The position numbers and the translations under genes are program-made. The notes beneath the pieces are model-generated. The model did not search any database. It saw only the letters and a program-made list of their open reading frames with translations, and had not been told where the DNA came from. DNA of 64,000 bases from positions 28,910,001 to 28,974,000 of the forward strand of contig CM065397.1 in NCBI GenBank assembly GCA_033060915.1. Reading direction: 5' to 3'. Shown one piece after another: positions 38,901-46,999 of the stretch. Source of the stretch: Euryodendron excelsum. Taxonomy: Eukaryota > Streptophyta > Magnoliopsida > Ericales > Pentaphylacaceae. The stretch's first letter is position 1. Each line of letters starts with the position of its first letter.

Positions 38901-41900
38901 AGTTATGGTCCTTGGTGGCAGGTCAGTAGATTTTGAGAAGTCCTTTGTGGAAGAGAAAAGGACCTTTGACCGATTCCAGGCTGAGTTGAACACGACTCTG
39001 GGGAAGGTGAAGGAGGCTGAGTGTAAGGTGCAGTCTCTTAAGAGCGAGCATGCGAAGCTGAGGGTTGACTTTAAAAAGGAGAAGGCTCAAAAGAAAGCCT
39101 GCTTTTAAAAACTGGTAGCTGAAAAGGCTGCCCTGAAGGTGGTCAACGAGCAAATTGTAGCATTCCTTGTTCAACTTGAGGCTGCTAAGAATAAGGCTGA
39201 GCAGGAGCATATGCAGGGGGCAGAGTGCTAGATGGCTTTTGCCCAGATTTATATGGATGGCTTTGAAGAAGCCAAAACTCTAGTTGGTCGGGCGCATCCC
39301 AATCTGGACCTCTCTGGGATTGAGCCAGAGGTCGAAGATGATGCCATCTCCCAGGCAGCATCGAAGGGCAAGGCGCAAGACAAGGGGGCAGATAAGAATG
39401 ACGCCCAGTCTAAGGCCGTTGCTCAGTTGAAGGCTCATGTGGCCAAGTAGATTTCCTTGTGTAAGTCTTTGCAGTAGTCTTTTTCTTTTGCCTTTGTAAT
39501 GACTTTCATGTTGTAATACTGCTCTAGCATTTGTAATCAAACTCCTATGAATGAAAGAAGCCCTTTTTGCGTTCGTTGCTGTAGTTTTTGTTATAATCTG
39601 TGGATTTTTGTGCCTTCCATGAATAAGCGAACTCTTGTTAGTAAATAAACCAACAAATTAACAAACTTTTATCTAGACTGTTCTGAGACCAGGTAAAGTT
39701 TGCATGTTGGGCTTAACGCCTCTGCCAGCCTGGCCTAGACCCGGGCAGGGCTTGGTTGTAGATTGAGCATACAGCCTCCAGTTGCTCGGCCTAGGCCTGA
39801 GCAAGGCTTGTTGCTTTAACGTGTATAGTGGGCATAAAGCCTCTGCCTGCTCAGTCTGGGCTAAGCAGGACTTTTGTCGCTTTTCGCCTGCTCAGCTTGG
39901 TTTGAGCAGGGTTTTGTCGCTTTAACGTCTACCTGCGCGGCTTGGGTATGAACAGGGCTTTGTCGCTTTAATCTTGTAGGTTGGGCATAAAGTCCGCCTG
40001 CTCGGCCTAGGCCTGAGCAGAGCTTTTGTTGCATTAGCGTGTAGAGTGGGCATAAAGCCTCTACTTGCTCAGCCTGGGTTGAACAAGGCTTTTGTCGCTT
40101 CTGCCTACTCAATCAGGGCCTAAGCAGGACTTTTGTCGCTTCCACATGTCAATTAGGCATAAAACCTCTGCCTGCTCGGCCTGGGCCTAAGCAGGGCTTT
40201 GGTCGCTTTCTCATGTCGATTGGGCATAAAGCCTCTGCTACTCGGCTTGGGCCTGAGCAGGACTTTTGTCGTTTCTACCTGCTTGGCCTGGGTCCGAGTA
40301 GGGCTTTGGTCGCTTTTTCATGTCGATTGTGCATAAAGCCTCTGCTTACTCAGATTGGACTTGAGTAGAACTTTTGTCGTTTCTGCCTACTCGGCCTGTG
40401 CTTGCTCGGCTTGGGCCTAAGCAGGGCTTTTGTCATTTCTGCCTGCTCGACCTGGACCTGAGCAGGGTTTTGGTCGCTTTCTCATGTTGATTGGGTATAA
40501 AGCCTCTGCCTGCTCGGATTGGACCTGAGCAGGACTTCTGTCGTTTTTGCCTACTCGACCTGAGCTTGAGTAGGGCTTTGGTCGCTTTCTCATGTCAATT
40601 GGGTATAAAGCCTCTTTTTGCTCGGACCGGGCCTGAGTAAGACTTTTGTCGTTTCTGCCTGCTCGGCCTGGGCTTGAGTAGAGCTTTGGTCGTTTTCTCA
40701 TATCGATTGGGTATAAAGCCTCTACTTGTTCGAACTGGGCCTGAGCAGGACTTTTGTTGTTTCTGCCTGCTCAATCTGGGCCTGAGCAAGGCTTTGTAGC
40801 TTCTGTTTGCTAGGCCTGGGCCTGAGCAGGACTTTTGTCGTTTCTACTTGCTTGGCCTAGGTCTGAGCAGGGCTTTGGAATTATTTTGGTTGGAGCCCTT
40901 GCAAGGGAGACATTGTGAAGTTTGCAAATGAAGAGGATTGTAGGGAAACTCGTAAAGTTGTAGTTCAACTCGAATTTGCAGAATTAAGTTAGAACAAATG
41001 TACACAAACTTCTGTATGACATTATCTGCTCATTTTTGACAATGCAAACAAAAAGAAATCACTTGCACATAATACTTCCTTAGGTGCTCAACGTGCCATA
41101 GGTAGGGTAGTTCTTTGCCATTCAGGCCCTTTAGTCTGTAGGTTTCCTTTCTAGTGAAGCCTATCACCTCGTAAGGTTCTTCCCAATTTGGGCCGAATTT
41201 CCCGTCTTGCGCAATTTTGGTAGACTGGTTGACCTTCTTCAACACTAAATCTCCTGTCTTGAACTCCATCAAGTGCACTCCGCTGTTGTGGTACTGGCGC
41301 ATTTGCTGCTGATATGAGACCATTCTAATTGCTGCGCAGAGCCTTTTTTATTCCAGTAAGTCCCTGTCGATTGCCAAGGCCTCGTCGTTTGTCTTTGGGT
41401 TATAGTTCTAAATCCTAGGGCTAGGGAGACCAATTTCCACTGGTATGATCACTTCAGCCCCAAAGTTGAGGAAAAAAGGGATTTGGCCGGTGGATACTTG
41501 CTCGGTAGTTCTGTAGGCCTATAGGACACTGGGGAGTTTCTCCACCCATAACCCTTTCGCTTTCTCGAGCTTGGTCTTGATGATCTTTAGGAGGGATTTG
41601 TTGGGAATTTTCACTTATCCGTTTGATTGAGGATATTTTGGCAAGGAAAAGTGGTGGCTGATCTGTAGGTTCACTATCGTTACTGAAACGGCCAAGTAGA
41701 GGTAGAGCTCCTCCCCTATGACCTTTCTGCTCAGCAGGAGGACGGAGCTTAAGTACTGCTTTAACTGTAAGAAGGCTTCTTCACACTCGCCCGTCCACTG
41801 GAATGCTTTCTTTAACGTCTTGAAGAAGGGGAAGCACTTGTCGGTTGACCTAGAGATGAACCTGTTCAAGGCTGCCACCCTGCCTGCTAGCCTCTGAACA

Positions 41901-44900
41901 TCCTTTGTCGTCTTCGGGACCTGCATGTCCAGTATGACCTTGATCTTTTTCGAGTTTGCTTCAATGCCCCTCTGTGATACCATAAATCCCAAGAACTTTC
42001 ATGAGACTACCCCGAGACCACCCCGAACACACATTTGGTTGAGTTTAACTTCATGTTGTAGTGCCTGAGGGTTTGGAAGGTTTCCTTCAAATACTCTAAG
42101 TGGTCAGCAGCTCGTTTGCTCTTTATTACCATGTCATCCACATACACTTTCACGTTTCGTCCTATCTGGGACTTGAACATTCTGTTGACCAACCTCTGGT
42201 AAGTTGTCCCGGTGTTCTTCAAGTCGAAGGGCATCACTTTGTAGCAATACAATTCTCTATCGGTGATGAAGACTGTTTATTCCTGATCTCGTTCTGTCAT
42301 TTTGATCTAATTGTACTTCGAGAAAGCGTCCATAAAAGAGAGCGTCTCGTACCCGGCAGTAGAGTCGACCAGAAGGTCAATGGTAGGTAAGGGGAAACTG
42401 TCTTTGGGGTAAGCCTTGTTAAGATCGGTGAAATCCACGCACATCTGTTACTTCCCGTTCGCCTTCTTCACCATCATCACGTTCGAGAGCCAAGTTGGGT
42501 ATTGTGCTTCTTTGATGAACTTGGCTTGGACAAGTTTTTCCACTTCTTCTGCGACGGCCTTGTTACGCTCTGGGGCGAAACTCCTCCTTTTCTACTTGAC
42601 GGGTCTGGCCTCTAGTGAAATGTTGAGCTAATGGGCAGCCATCTTGAGGTTTATACCTGACATATCTTCATGGGTCCAGGCGAAGGCATCAGCGTTGTCC
42701 CTTAAGAATCTCGCAACTCTTTCTTGAGCTGCTCAGGAGCGACGGACCTGATCATCACAACCTTCGGCAAGCGTGGGTTGAGCACTTGGGCTGTATTGTG
42801 GATGGGGACTTGTTCCATTTCTTCCACGGGTTCTTCTCGCCTAAGTTCTTCCTTGTCTCTGACTTTTAGCTCTTCTATCATGAGGGCCTCTTTGTCGGCG
42901 TCCCCCTTAAGAAATGCTAAGTAGCATTCTCTTGTTGTCACCTGATCGTCCTTTACAGTTCCTACCCCGTGCTCAGTAGGAAACTTCAATCTCAGGTGAT
43001 ACGTGGACGTGACTGCCTTGAACTGATTTAGGATTGCACGTCCTATAATCACGTTGTAGGCCGAGGGGCAGTCCATTACTAAGAAGTTGACCAACTGAGT
43101 AGCCTGTTGGGGGTTGTCCCCTAAGGTGACGGGCAACTCGATGGATCCTGCGGGGGTGACCCTATCGCTAGTGAATCTCACCAGGGAGGAGGTCATGGGT
43201 TTCAGTGCTTCCCTTTGTATCTGCAGTTGTCTGAAGACTCCTTAGAAGAGGATGTCAACTGAGTTTCCACTATCAATAATGATTCGTTGGGTTCTAAAGT
43301 TGGAAATGATAGAGCTGACCACTAGGCCGTCATCATGTGGGTGACTCAACTCTACCGCTTCGTCCTTGGTGAACACTATGTCTGGAACATTTGATTGGGC
43401 TTTCTTGCACGGTCTGTCTACTGCGAACACCTCTGCTTGCTTGACTCTTCTAGCATGGTTCTTCTTGGAAGACGAAGACTCGTCGCTACCCCTGAATCCT
43501 CTAATAATGACCCTTATCTATCCGATCGAGCATTAGTGTGCTGGGACTCTTTTCGGGTTCTTCCTCTTTGTTGCACGTGTTCGGTCCTGCCCGTGGCCAG
43601 CAACATACCACCCCAAGCGACCCTCCTTGATCAGGTTCTTTATCTGCTGCTTGAGATCGAAACAATCATCTATATTATGGCTGTGATCCCTGTGGAATCG
43701 GTAGTACTTCTTTCGGTTCCTCTCTTTTGGGGGGACCTCTTAACTTCTCGGGCCACTTCAGGTTTAGGTCGTTCTTGATTTCGTTCAGGACGTGCTCCAG
43801 CGACATGGTCGGAGGGGTGAAATTACGTTCAATGGCAGCGAACCGGTTACTTGGTCGCTCGCCCCTTTCTGACCTGTCGCTTCTTGGAGCCTTCTTGTCT
43901 TGTTGTCCTTGTCTTCAGGTGATCTCTTCTTCTTTTCTAACCAAGAGGTGGTGCTCTCATCATGCTCTCGTCTGGCATTCATCGTAACTTCTGCATTCAT
44001 ATGTTTCTAGGCCTTGATCATAAGGTCCACCATACTCTTCGGAGGCTCTTTAGTCAACGAAAACATGAACTTGTGGGTCGTGAGTCCGGTCATAAAAACA
44101 ATGACTGCGACCTTGTCATCAACATCATCCACTTCAACGGTTTTCAGGTTAAACCTGGTGACAAACTCGCAAAGAGTTTCATTTTTCTTCTGCTTCACAT
44201 TAAGTAGGCTGGTTGCCGGTTTCCTCTGCCTCTAAACTCCAATGTAGTGTCCAACGAACAGTTTATTGAGTTGAACGAAGGAGCTAACAGTGGAGGGTTG
44301 AATTTAATTGAACCATACTCTAGCTGCTCTTTTGAGAGTGACTGGAAAGACTTTGTACATAATCTCATATGGGATGGCCTGCAACTGCATCAAGGCCTTG
44401 TAGGTTTTTAGATGGTCCAATGGGTCCTTCGTTCTATCGAACATCTTTATAGTTGGCATCTTAAACTTGGGTGGTAGGGGGATTTGCATGATTGCCTGGG
44501 TGATGGGGAGTCGGTTCTGTTCACCATCTCTTCGACGATTTTCAGAGTCCTGGTCTTCACTGCCTCCATGACTCCAGTCATCTGGGCCTGGAGGGCTCTA
44601 AAACGCTCATCCCAGGTCGGGGGGTTGTTTTCCCTCTCTTCTTCAACCTCGAAGGTGATGTCGTGATTGCGGACTAGGGGCCTGATTTTGTGCTTTCTCC
44701 AGTTGGGCGTCGCCTCTTCAGGACGGTAACGTACCACCAGGGGGTAACACACCACCGCCTAGAAAACGGGGTCCTCATTCACGGGCTGCTAACATGACTT
44801 CTTCCTCCATTCTCCGCTTGAGTTTTAGGTGGTTGTCCTCCTCCTAGGGTAACAGGGAGTCGTTGAAGCAACTCCCGGTTCTGGGTAATCAACATCTGCA

Positions 44901-46999
44901 TATTGGCCATGACATCGGCCATCTGGATTTTGAGGGCTGTAATTCTATTGGTATTTTGGTCATCCATTGGTAAGGGGGAGTGTGAAGTTCCGAACTTGGT
45001 GACAACCATGAAAATAAAAGCAATCGTTTCCCACAGATGGCGCCAACTAATAAAGCAGTAAACTTATAAGGTCAATCTCCAGGCCGACGACGGGCTACTT
45101 TCGGTAATCTAAGAGGGAAAGAGAGATGAGGGACACCGGTGTGATGCCTACTAAGGGCACTCCAATGCCAAAGTTAGGTTTTTGAAGATATTTCAACAAA
45201 GTTTTGGTTAAGATTTATATTTGCATACCTTGTTGGAGAAGATGATTTTTTCTTTTATATGGGTAGGCATCTTGGTAGCCCTAAGAGGGTGTTGCATGCA
45301 TGGAGATAATAGGAGATGGTTGTCTTTTCACGTGGTAGCATAGCATGGGAGAACCTGACTGGTGGCAGGGTAGTGGGGGAGTGGTTGTCCAAACTTCACA
45401 CGTGACGCTCCCTCAAGCATGCGTCAGAGTAGGGAAGGTAACTACATCTTGTTACACGCGAAGTCCTGAACTTGGTAGCACATTATCATGATTGGGTTCT
45501 CAGTGATTCTTCCCACTAGTGTGGCCGTGGGGGGAGATGATTGGCATCATCCTAGGAGGTTTGCTGGGCTGTACTCGGCATGGTCTGCTCGGTCGTACTC
45601 AGCATGGTCTGCTCGGTCAGTTGGGGTCTTCAGGATTGATCTCCATTGTTTTCTTACTTGATACGTAATCAGTTGCCCCCATTTCTTCTGAGTACCCTAA
45701 GTGTAGTCAGGGAAATTCCTGATCGGCCCATTAGGCGGTTTCTGACTGGTCCCCATCATAGTTTGAGGAAGAACAATTGAACCACTTAGTAAAAAATGAA
45801 AAAAGAGTAACTGAGCTAGTGGAAGGATTTGTATGGTCACATATAGTGGGGATCAATTTTACGTCTTTCATTTTATGACGACTTCTTCTTTTCCCGCTGA
45901 CCTGTCTTCTTCCTCTTCTACTCTTCGAATTAGCAATTCTACTAACATAGACTATTTGTATGAGATAGAATATCATGATGATCATGGCTTTCTGAAATAA
46001 GGAAGGGGCAGTCTTCAAGCCAAAATGCGTGACAGTGTAGTGATAATGATGGTTTGGGATTGTAATAGTCATTCCTTTCAACTTTGTTGTGAGGAGTTTG
46101 TGATGGAATCTGGTTGCACAAGTTGCCTTATCACTCATCCTGTGTTTATTGGTCATTCTTCAATATATTACTGAATGCTTTAGTGGGCCAAATCCAGTTT
46201 ACGTTAGCAAGATGTTTTTCAACTTGTAATTACGTATTGTTCTGCTTCATGGATTAGGTTCTGTTTAAAGATGGTGTTTTCCAGTGGAAACGGCTTGAAA
46301 ATCTCATTGTTCTGGCAAAGGAAAATGTGGCAAAGATGAGCAGCAACCCTGCATTGCAAGTGAATAACACGTCTGCATCTTAATGGCATCCTTGCTATTT
46401 TTTTTTTTTTTTTCTGCTTAAGAGTTGTGTTTTCTATTTCCAGTTGATTAATTTAGAAATCTATAAAATTATATTTGCTTCTGCTTTACCAGGCAAACTT
46501 CAAGAAAATGGGAGGTTGATAGGAAATTGGACTTGACAGACACCATCAAGGATGGAGCTCGCCTTTTCCTAATTGATGAAGGAATCCGAAGGAAGCTGCT
46601 TCTTGCTTTGACCGAAGACTCCAAGCTTCACATTCAAGAGGTACATAATTAATATCCCAATGATTTTTTGGATTTTCAGTGATATACTTGGATAATGAGA
46701 TCATACTCAAATGTGATGAAAAATGAATGTATTTTATAGCTTGTTGATGTATATAGACTGGTCGAAGATCAAATAGATATACCCTCGGTGGCTTTGGAGG
46801 TAGCACGAGGTAAAATTTCGTCAAATACATATATGGGAGCATCTGATTAATTAATTAATTAAGTGGTTAATAACTCTGCAATGCATGCTTTCTGAGCTTT
46901 TTATGTGGGGGATGACTTCTTGTGGTGCTTGCAGACCTACCATCTGTTGCCCGGGATATCATGCTTTCTTGGAGTGATTCCATCTTATCTGATAGATAG
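6608..46999 (+). CDS. ABC1K1: ABC1/UbiB-family atypical kinase, plastid type (ABC1K1/PGR6-like), 14 exons
   Basis: Exons: 6608-7009, 7155-7361, 7794-7883, 7988-8134, 15658-15822, 16148-16288, 16372-16551, 18383-18578, 28519-28646, 29608-29679, 46258-46370, 46493-46640, 46740-46809, 46935-46999. They total 2,124 nt, or 707 residues, all in frame across GT-AG introns. About 110 N-terminal residues rich in Ser/Thr/Ala look like a plastid transit peptide (Met23 at 6674 is an alternative start). Motifs: KAGQ 200-203, AAAS 260-263, VAIK ending at ATP-binding Lys282, EELDY 331-335, catalytic HGDPHPGN 415-422, DFG 435-437; C-terminus LSDR. In Arabidopsis, ABC1K1/PGR6 sits at plastoglobules and tunes plastoquinone and tocopherol metabolism and photosynthetic electron flow. 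ABC1K1 rather than the paralogue ABC1K3 is inferred from remembered similarity, including the C-terminus. Exon 11 uses a weak donor (AC|GTCTGC); reading through it would stop at 46381. Confidence 0.93.
9410..10201 (-). mobile_element. LINE (non-LTR retrotransposon) fragment A, C-terminal part
   Basis: Read on the minus strand with small frame jumps, the segment matches the C-terminal half of plant L1-type ORF2. It has a [16 protein letters not shown] phrase, then [15 protein letters not shown], then [18 protein letters not shown] and [11 protein letters not shown], and a zinc-binding-type tail. Stops and frameshifts are frequent. Its upstream side ends at the poly(T) run at 10202-10217, which is the poly(A) tail of fragment B. 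This suggests that B inserted into A. Confidence 0.7.
10202..13020 (-). mobile_element. LINE fragment B, degenerate reverse transcriptase with poly(A) tail
   Basis: On the minus strand the order is as follows. [16 protein letters not shown] phrase and [11 protein letters not shown] lie near 13010-12690. An RT core with [15 protein letters not shown] and [15 protein letters not shown] follows at about 12320-12180. The active-site phrase FADDLMMFC is near 11885-11915, [19 protein letters not shown] near 11590, and the zf-RVT-like tail at 11280-10970. The last portion resembles the ERN phrase near 10670. Sixteen T on the + strand at 10202-10217 form its poly(A) tail. Stops and frameshifts are many, so it is dead. 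The RT is interrupted at about 11985-12167 by foreign sequence. Confidence 0.8.
11985..12167. mobile_element. Relic insertion within LINE B, related to the GTGTCC-rich MITE family
   Basis: The LINE frame breaks after SIHGEL. The inserted DNA is full of GGACAC and GTGTCC phrases and ends gtgtccgtatctgtgctttttag. This end matches the ctaaaaagcaca-type terminus of the MITE at 21024-21527. The opposite terminus is not recognisable, so this is a truncated copy at best. Confidence 0.4.
13021..13430 (-). mobile_element. hAT transposase C-terminal (dimerisation) fragment
   Basis: The minus strand reads FYPNEFS, then a stretch ending [30 protein letters not shown]. The [10 protein letters not shown] phrase is the hallmark of the hAT dimerisation region. 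The + strand edge at 13021 is agtggcggagccagga, a terminus typical of plant hAT elements, and it abuts LINE coding sequence. The fragment therefore seems to be the 3' end of a hAT element inserted in LINE B. The other end and any target duplication are not visible. Stops make it non-functional. Confidence 0.7.
17100..17930. repeat. Degenerate direct repeats of about 300-450 bp in intron 7
   Basis: The phrase 'gatgcattgcat(c/a)taatgt...gtaattactg(c/a)ttagcttac..agggaagag' occurs near 17310, 17463 and 17760. 'agatagtcaactaact' recurs near 17142 and 17590, and 'aaattataag(c/t)atcaagaa' near 17216 and 17670. Each unit is followed by 'tatg(c/t)ca(c/t)gtgt(t/c)(g/a)caac'. A related phrase, 'gcgtcacttgtcgcaaccacagtgatagtggcc', appears again at about 27044, in intron 8. 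Confidence 0.65.
18159..18190 (-). mobile_element. Helitron-like 3' terminus
   Basis: On the minus strand the sequence reads CCTGTGCATTGCATGGG (a 7-bp stem with G-U pairs), then TTAATGG, then CTAG, followed by T. A hairpin about 11 nt before CTAG with a following T is the standard Helitron 3' end. No matching 5' TC end was found, so only the end is called. Confidence 0.45.
18200..18320 (+). mobile_element. Au-like SINE fragment
   Basis: The segment 'ggatttagggagggtcaaatgtac' followed by 'accttaccccc' and 'agagaggctg' resembles the body of the plant Au SINE family. The tRNA-derived 5' part is missing. It lies 60 bases upstream of exon 8, close to the splice acceptor. The call is from memory of the family consensus. 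Confidence 0.45.
20485..20515. repeat. (GA)n microsatellite
   Basis: An uninterrupted GA dinucleotide run. Similar runs occur elsewhere in the gene's introns, at 30617-30644, 32373-32393 and 32892-32923. Confidence 0.95.
21024..21527. mobile_element. hAT-type MITE, GTGTCC-rich family, copy 1
   Basis: The left end is ctaaaaagcac and the right end is the complement of ctaggaagcatggacac. The flanks CTTATACA (21016-21023) and CTTATATA (21528-21535) form an 8-bp target duplication with one mismatch, as expected for hAT transposition. The interior is made of GGACAC, GTGTCC and CGGACAC phrases, with no coding capacity. It matches the ends and composition of the copy at 29976-30476. Confidence 0.65.
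23349..23375 (+). mobile_element. Candidate Helitron 5' terminus
   Basis: TCTATATAGTAAAACAGAGC, preceded by A, resembles the TC-starting 5' ends of plant Helitrons. No partner 3' hairpin plus CTRR was found on this strand, so the call is weak. Confidence 0.25.
25065..26803 (-). mobile_element. Non-autonomous Helitron with both ends
   Basis: On the minus strand the element starts TCTATACTAATGCATAAATGG, at 26803. It ends with the hairpin CTCGTGCATCACACGGG, a short spacer and CTAG, at 25065. The host base before the start is A and the one after the end is T, the expected insertion between A and T without target duplication. The 1,739-bp interior is AT-rich with several A-runs and has no Rep/helicase coding sequence. 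Confidence 0.65.
28647..29607 (+). other. Intron 9 of the ABC1 kinase gene
   Basis: An AT-rich intron of 961 bp with a (CT)n run at about 28919-28940 and an A-run at 29023-29038. No element or coding signal was recognised. Confidence 0.85.
29976..30476. mobile_element. hAT-type MITE, GTGTCC-rich family, copy 2, with perfect 8-bp target duplication
   Basis: The termini CTAAGAAGCACGGACAC and GTGTCCGTGTTTCTTAG are 17-bp inverted repeats with one mismatch. GTAGTAGG flanks both sides exactly (29968-29975 and 30477-30484). The interior is AT-rich with GTGTCC and GGACAC phrases near both ends and no reading frame, as for a non-autonomous element. The 501-bp length and ends match the copy at 21024-21527. 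Confidence 0.85.
33400..34830 (-). mobile_element. LINE fragment C, reverse transcriptase C-terminal part
   Basis: The minus strand from 34799 reads [17 protein letters not shown], then a stretch with [20 protein letters not shown] and RNFLWPG, and ends in a GGGLGL phrase. This is the classic segment after the RT palm in plant L1 ORF2. Downstream, 34330-34080 resembles the zf-RVT-like tail of LINE B, including 'attgtcatgccatag', so the two belong to related families. It is truncated at the 5' end, with stops. Confidence 0.78.
35594..35923. mobile_element. Possible MITE with 16-bp imperfect terminal inverted repeats
   Basis: The left end tatgttacctggactc and the complement of the right end (tatgcttcctagactc) match at 13 of 16 positions. 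The interior has 'cgggtggaggtac', 'tatcggattc' and 'gagtgtcgagtgttcgatacgagt'. No clear target duplication was seen. Confidence 0.35.
35998..36738 (-). repeat. 3' LTR of the Tat-type element
   Basis: The 741-bp LTR starts TGATAAAACCG and ends ACCCATCA on the + strand. It aligns with the LTR at 45048-45758 along its length, with many substitutions. It carries about 65 extra bases near 36590-36660 ('ccctatctccgatataggtg' and following). No convincing polypurine tract is seen just inside it. Confidence 0.85.
37230..39450 (+). pseudogene. Antisense ORF of the Tat element, gypsy-type transposase-28-like
   Basis: The + strand, antisense to the element's gag-pol, reads [20 protein letters not shown], then [15 protein letters not shown] and [16 protein letters not shown]. 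This resembles the 'putative gypsy type transposon' domain. An aromatic block follows, [20 protein letters not shown] Pro run (about eleven Pro, 38549-38582) leads to a charged, coiled-coil-like region at 38890-39230 and a final segment to 39450. Stops (for example 37773-37775 and 39106-39108) and intron-like gaps interrupt it. Its function is unknown in the family. Confidence 0.6.
39700..40880. repeat. Nested tandem repeat in the Tat element
   Basis: A unit of about 54-57 bp built on 'ctgctcggcctgggcctgagcagg' plus 'acttttgtcgtttctgc' is repeated about 20 times. Pairs make a higher-order period of about 107-110 bp, marked by 'catgtcgattgggcataaagcctct' near 40209, 40319, 40483, 40590 and 40699 (the third step is about one and a half units long). 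It lies between the integrase end and the antisense frame. Confidence 0.85.
41030..41668 (-). pseudogene. Integrase C-terminal remnant of the Tat element
   Basis: The minus strand begins [17 protein letters not shown], the region around the last catalytic residue, then [48 protein letters not shown] and an uninterrupted 97-residue tail with [11 protein letters not shown] and [11 protein letters not shown]. The N-terminal zinc finger and first part of the catalytic core are missing. In-frame stops are present near 41615 and 41520. Confidence 0.8.
41669..42660 (-). pseudogene. Reverse transcriptase of the Tat element
   Basis: Recognisable phrases in order are [81 protein letters not shown], active-site YVDDMVIKS and [20 protein letters not shown]. 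Stops interrupt it at 42447-42449 and near 42007 among others. It runs to LYLYLAVS, the start of RNase H, and is then joined directly to integrase sequence at about 41668-41684. Confidence 0.85.
42702..43430 (-). pseudogene. Aspartic protease region of the Tat element
   Basis: The frame from 43430 reads [15 protein letters not shown], the DSG-type active site of Ty3/gypsy proteases, and stops at 43242-43244. The next frame (43196-42702) continues with [15 protein letters not shown] and [16 protein letters not shown], the usual C-terminal protease segment. Confidence 0.8.
43785..45009 (-). pseudogene. gag of the Tat element
   Basis: An ATG at 45009 opens a 76-residue N-terminal piece. Interrupted frames follow: [20 protein letters not shown], the conserved gag core [26 protein letters not shown], and then [20 protein letters not shown]. 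Stops and frameshifts occur near 44779, 44447, 44304 and 44007. Confidence 0.78.
45030..45047 (-). other. Primer binding site of the Tat element
   Basis: Immediately inside the 5' LTR the minus strand reads TTGGCGCCATCTGTGGG. The TGGCGCC core is shared by primer sites of many plant gypsy elements. I cannot assign the tRNA firmly. Confidence 0.6.
45048..45758 (-). repeat. 5' LTR of the Tat-type element
   Basis: A 711-bp LTR partner of 35998-36738. The outer edge ends CCCCATCA next to the target duplication, and the inner edge is TAATAAAGCAG next to the primer site. Confidence 0.85.

Larger units (their letters stand above)
35998..45758 (-). mobile_element. Tat-type Ty3/gypsy LTR retrotransposon, internally deleted, in intron 10
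   Basis: The element is 9,761 bp with TG...CA outer ends and an exact 5-bp target duplication TAGTT (35993-35997 and 45759-45763). Order on the minus strand: 5' LTR, primer site, gag, protease, RT, a deletion covering RNase H and most of integrase, integrase C-terminal part, tandem repeats, an antisense reading frame on the + strand, 3' LTR. A frame antisense to pol between integrase and the 3' LTR is a known trait of the Tat lineage. Many stops and frameshifts make it inactive. Its minus orientation keeps its own processing signals off the kinase transcript. Confidence 0.9.
29680..46257 (+). other. Intron 10 of the ABC1 kinase gene (16.6 kb)
   Basis: The donor is cag|gtcagt and the acceptor is ggattag|gtt. 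It carries a MITE, a LINE fragment, a TIR-bearing repeat and a 9.8-kb gypsy element, listed separately. 30490-33400 has no coding signal but includes GA microsatellites and a stretch (31803-31970) rich in 'gatccaaatccgatctgg' and 'cccgata' phrases, a composition typical of old hAT-type MITEs. 45764-46257 is plain intron. Confidence 0.88.
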
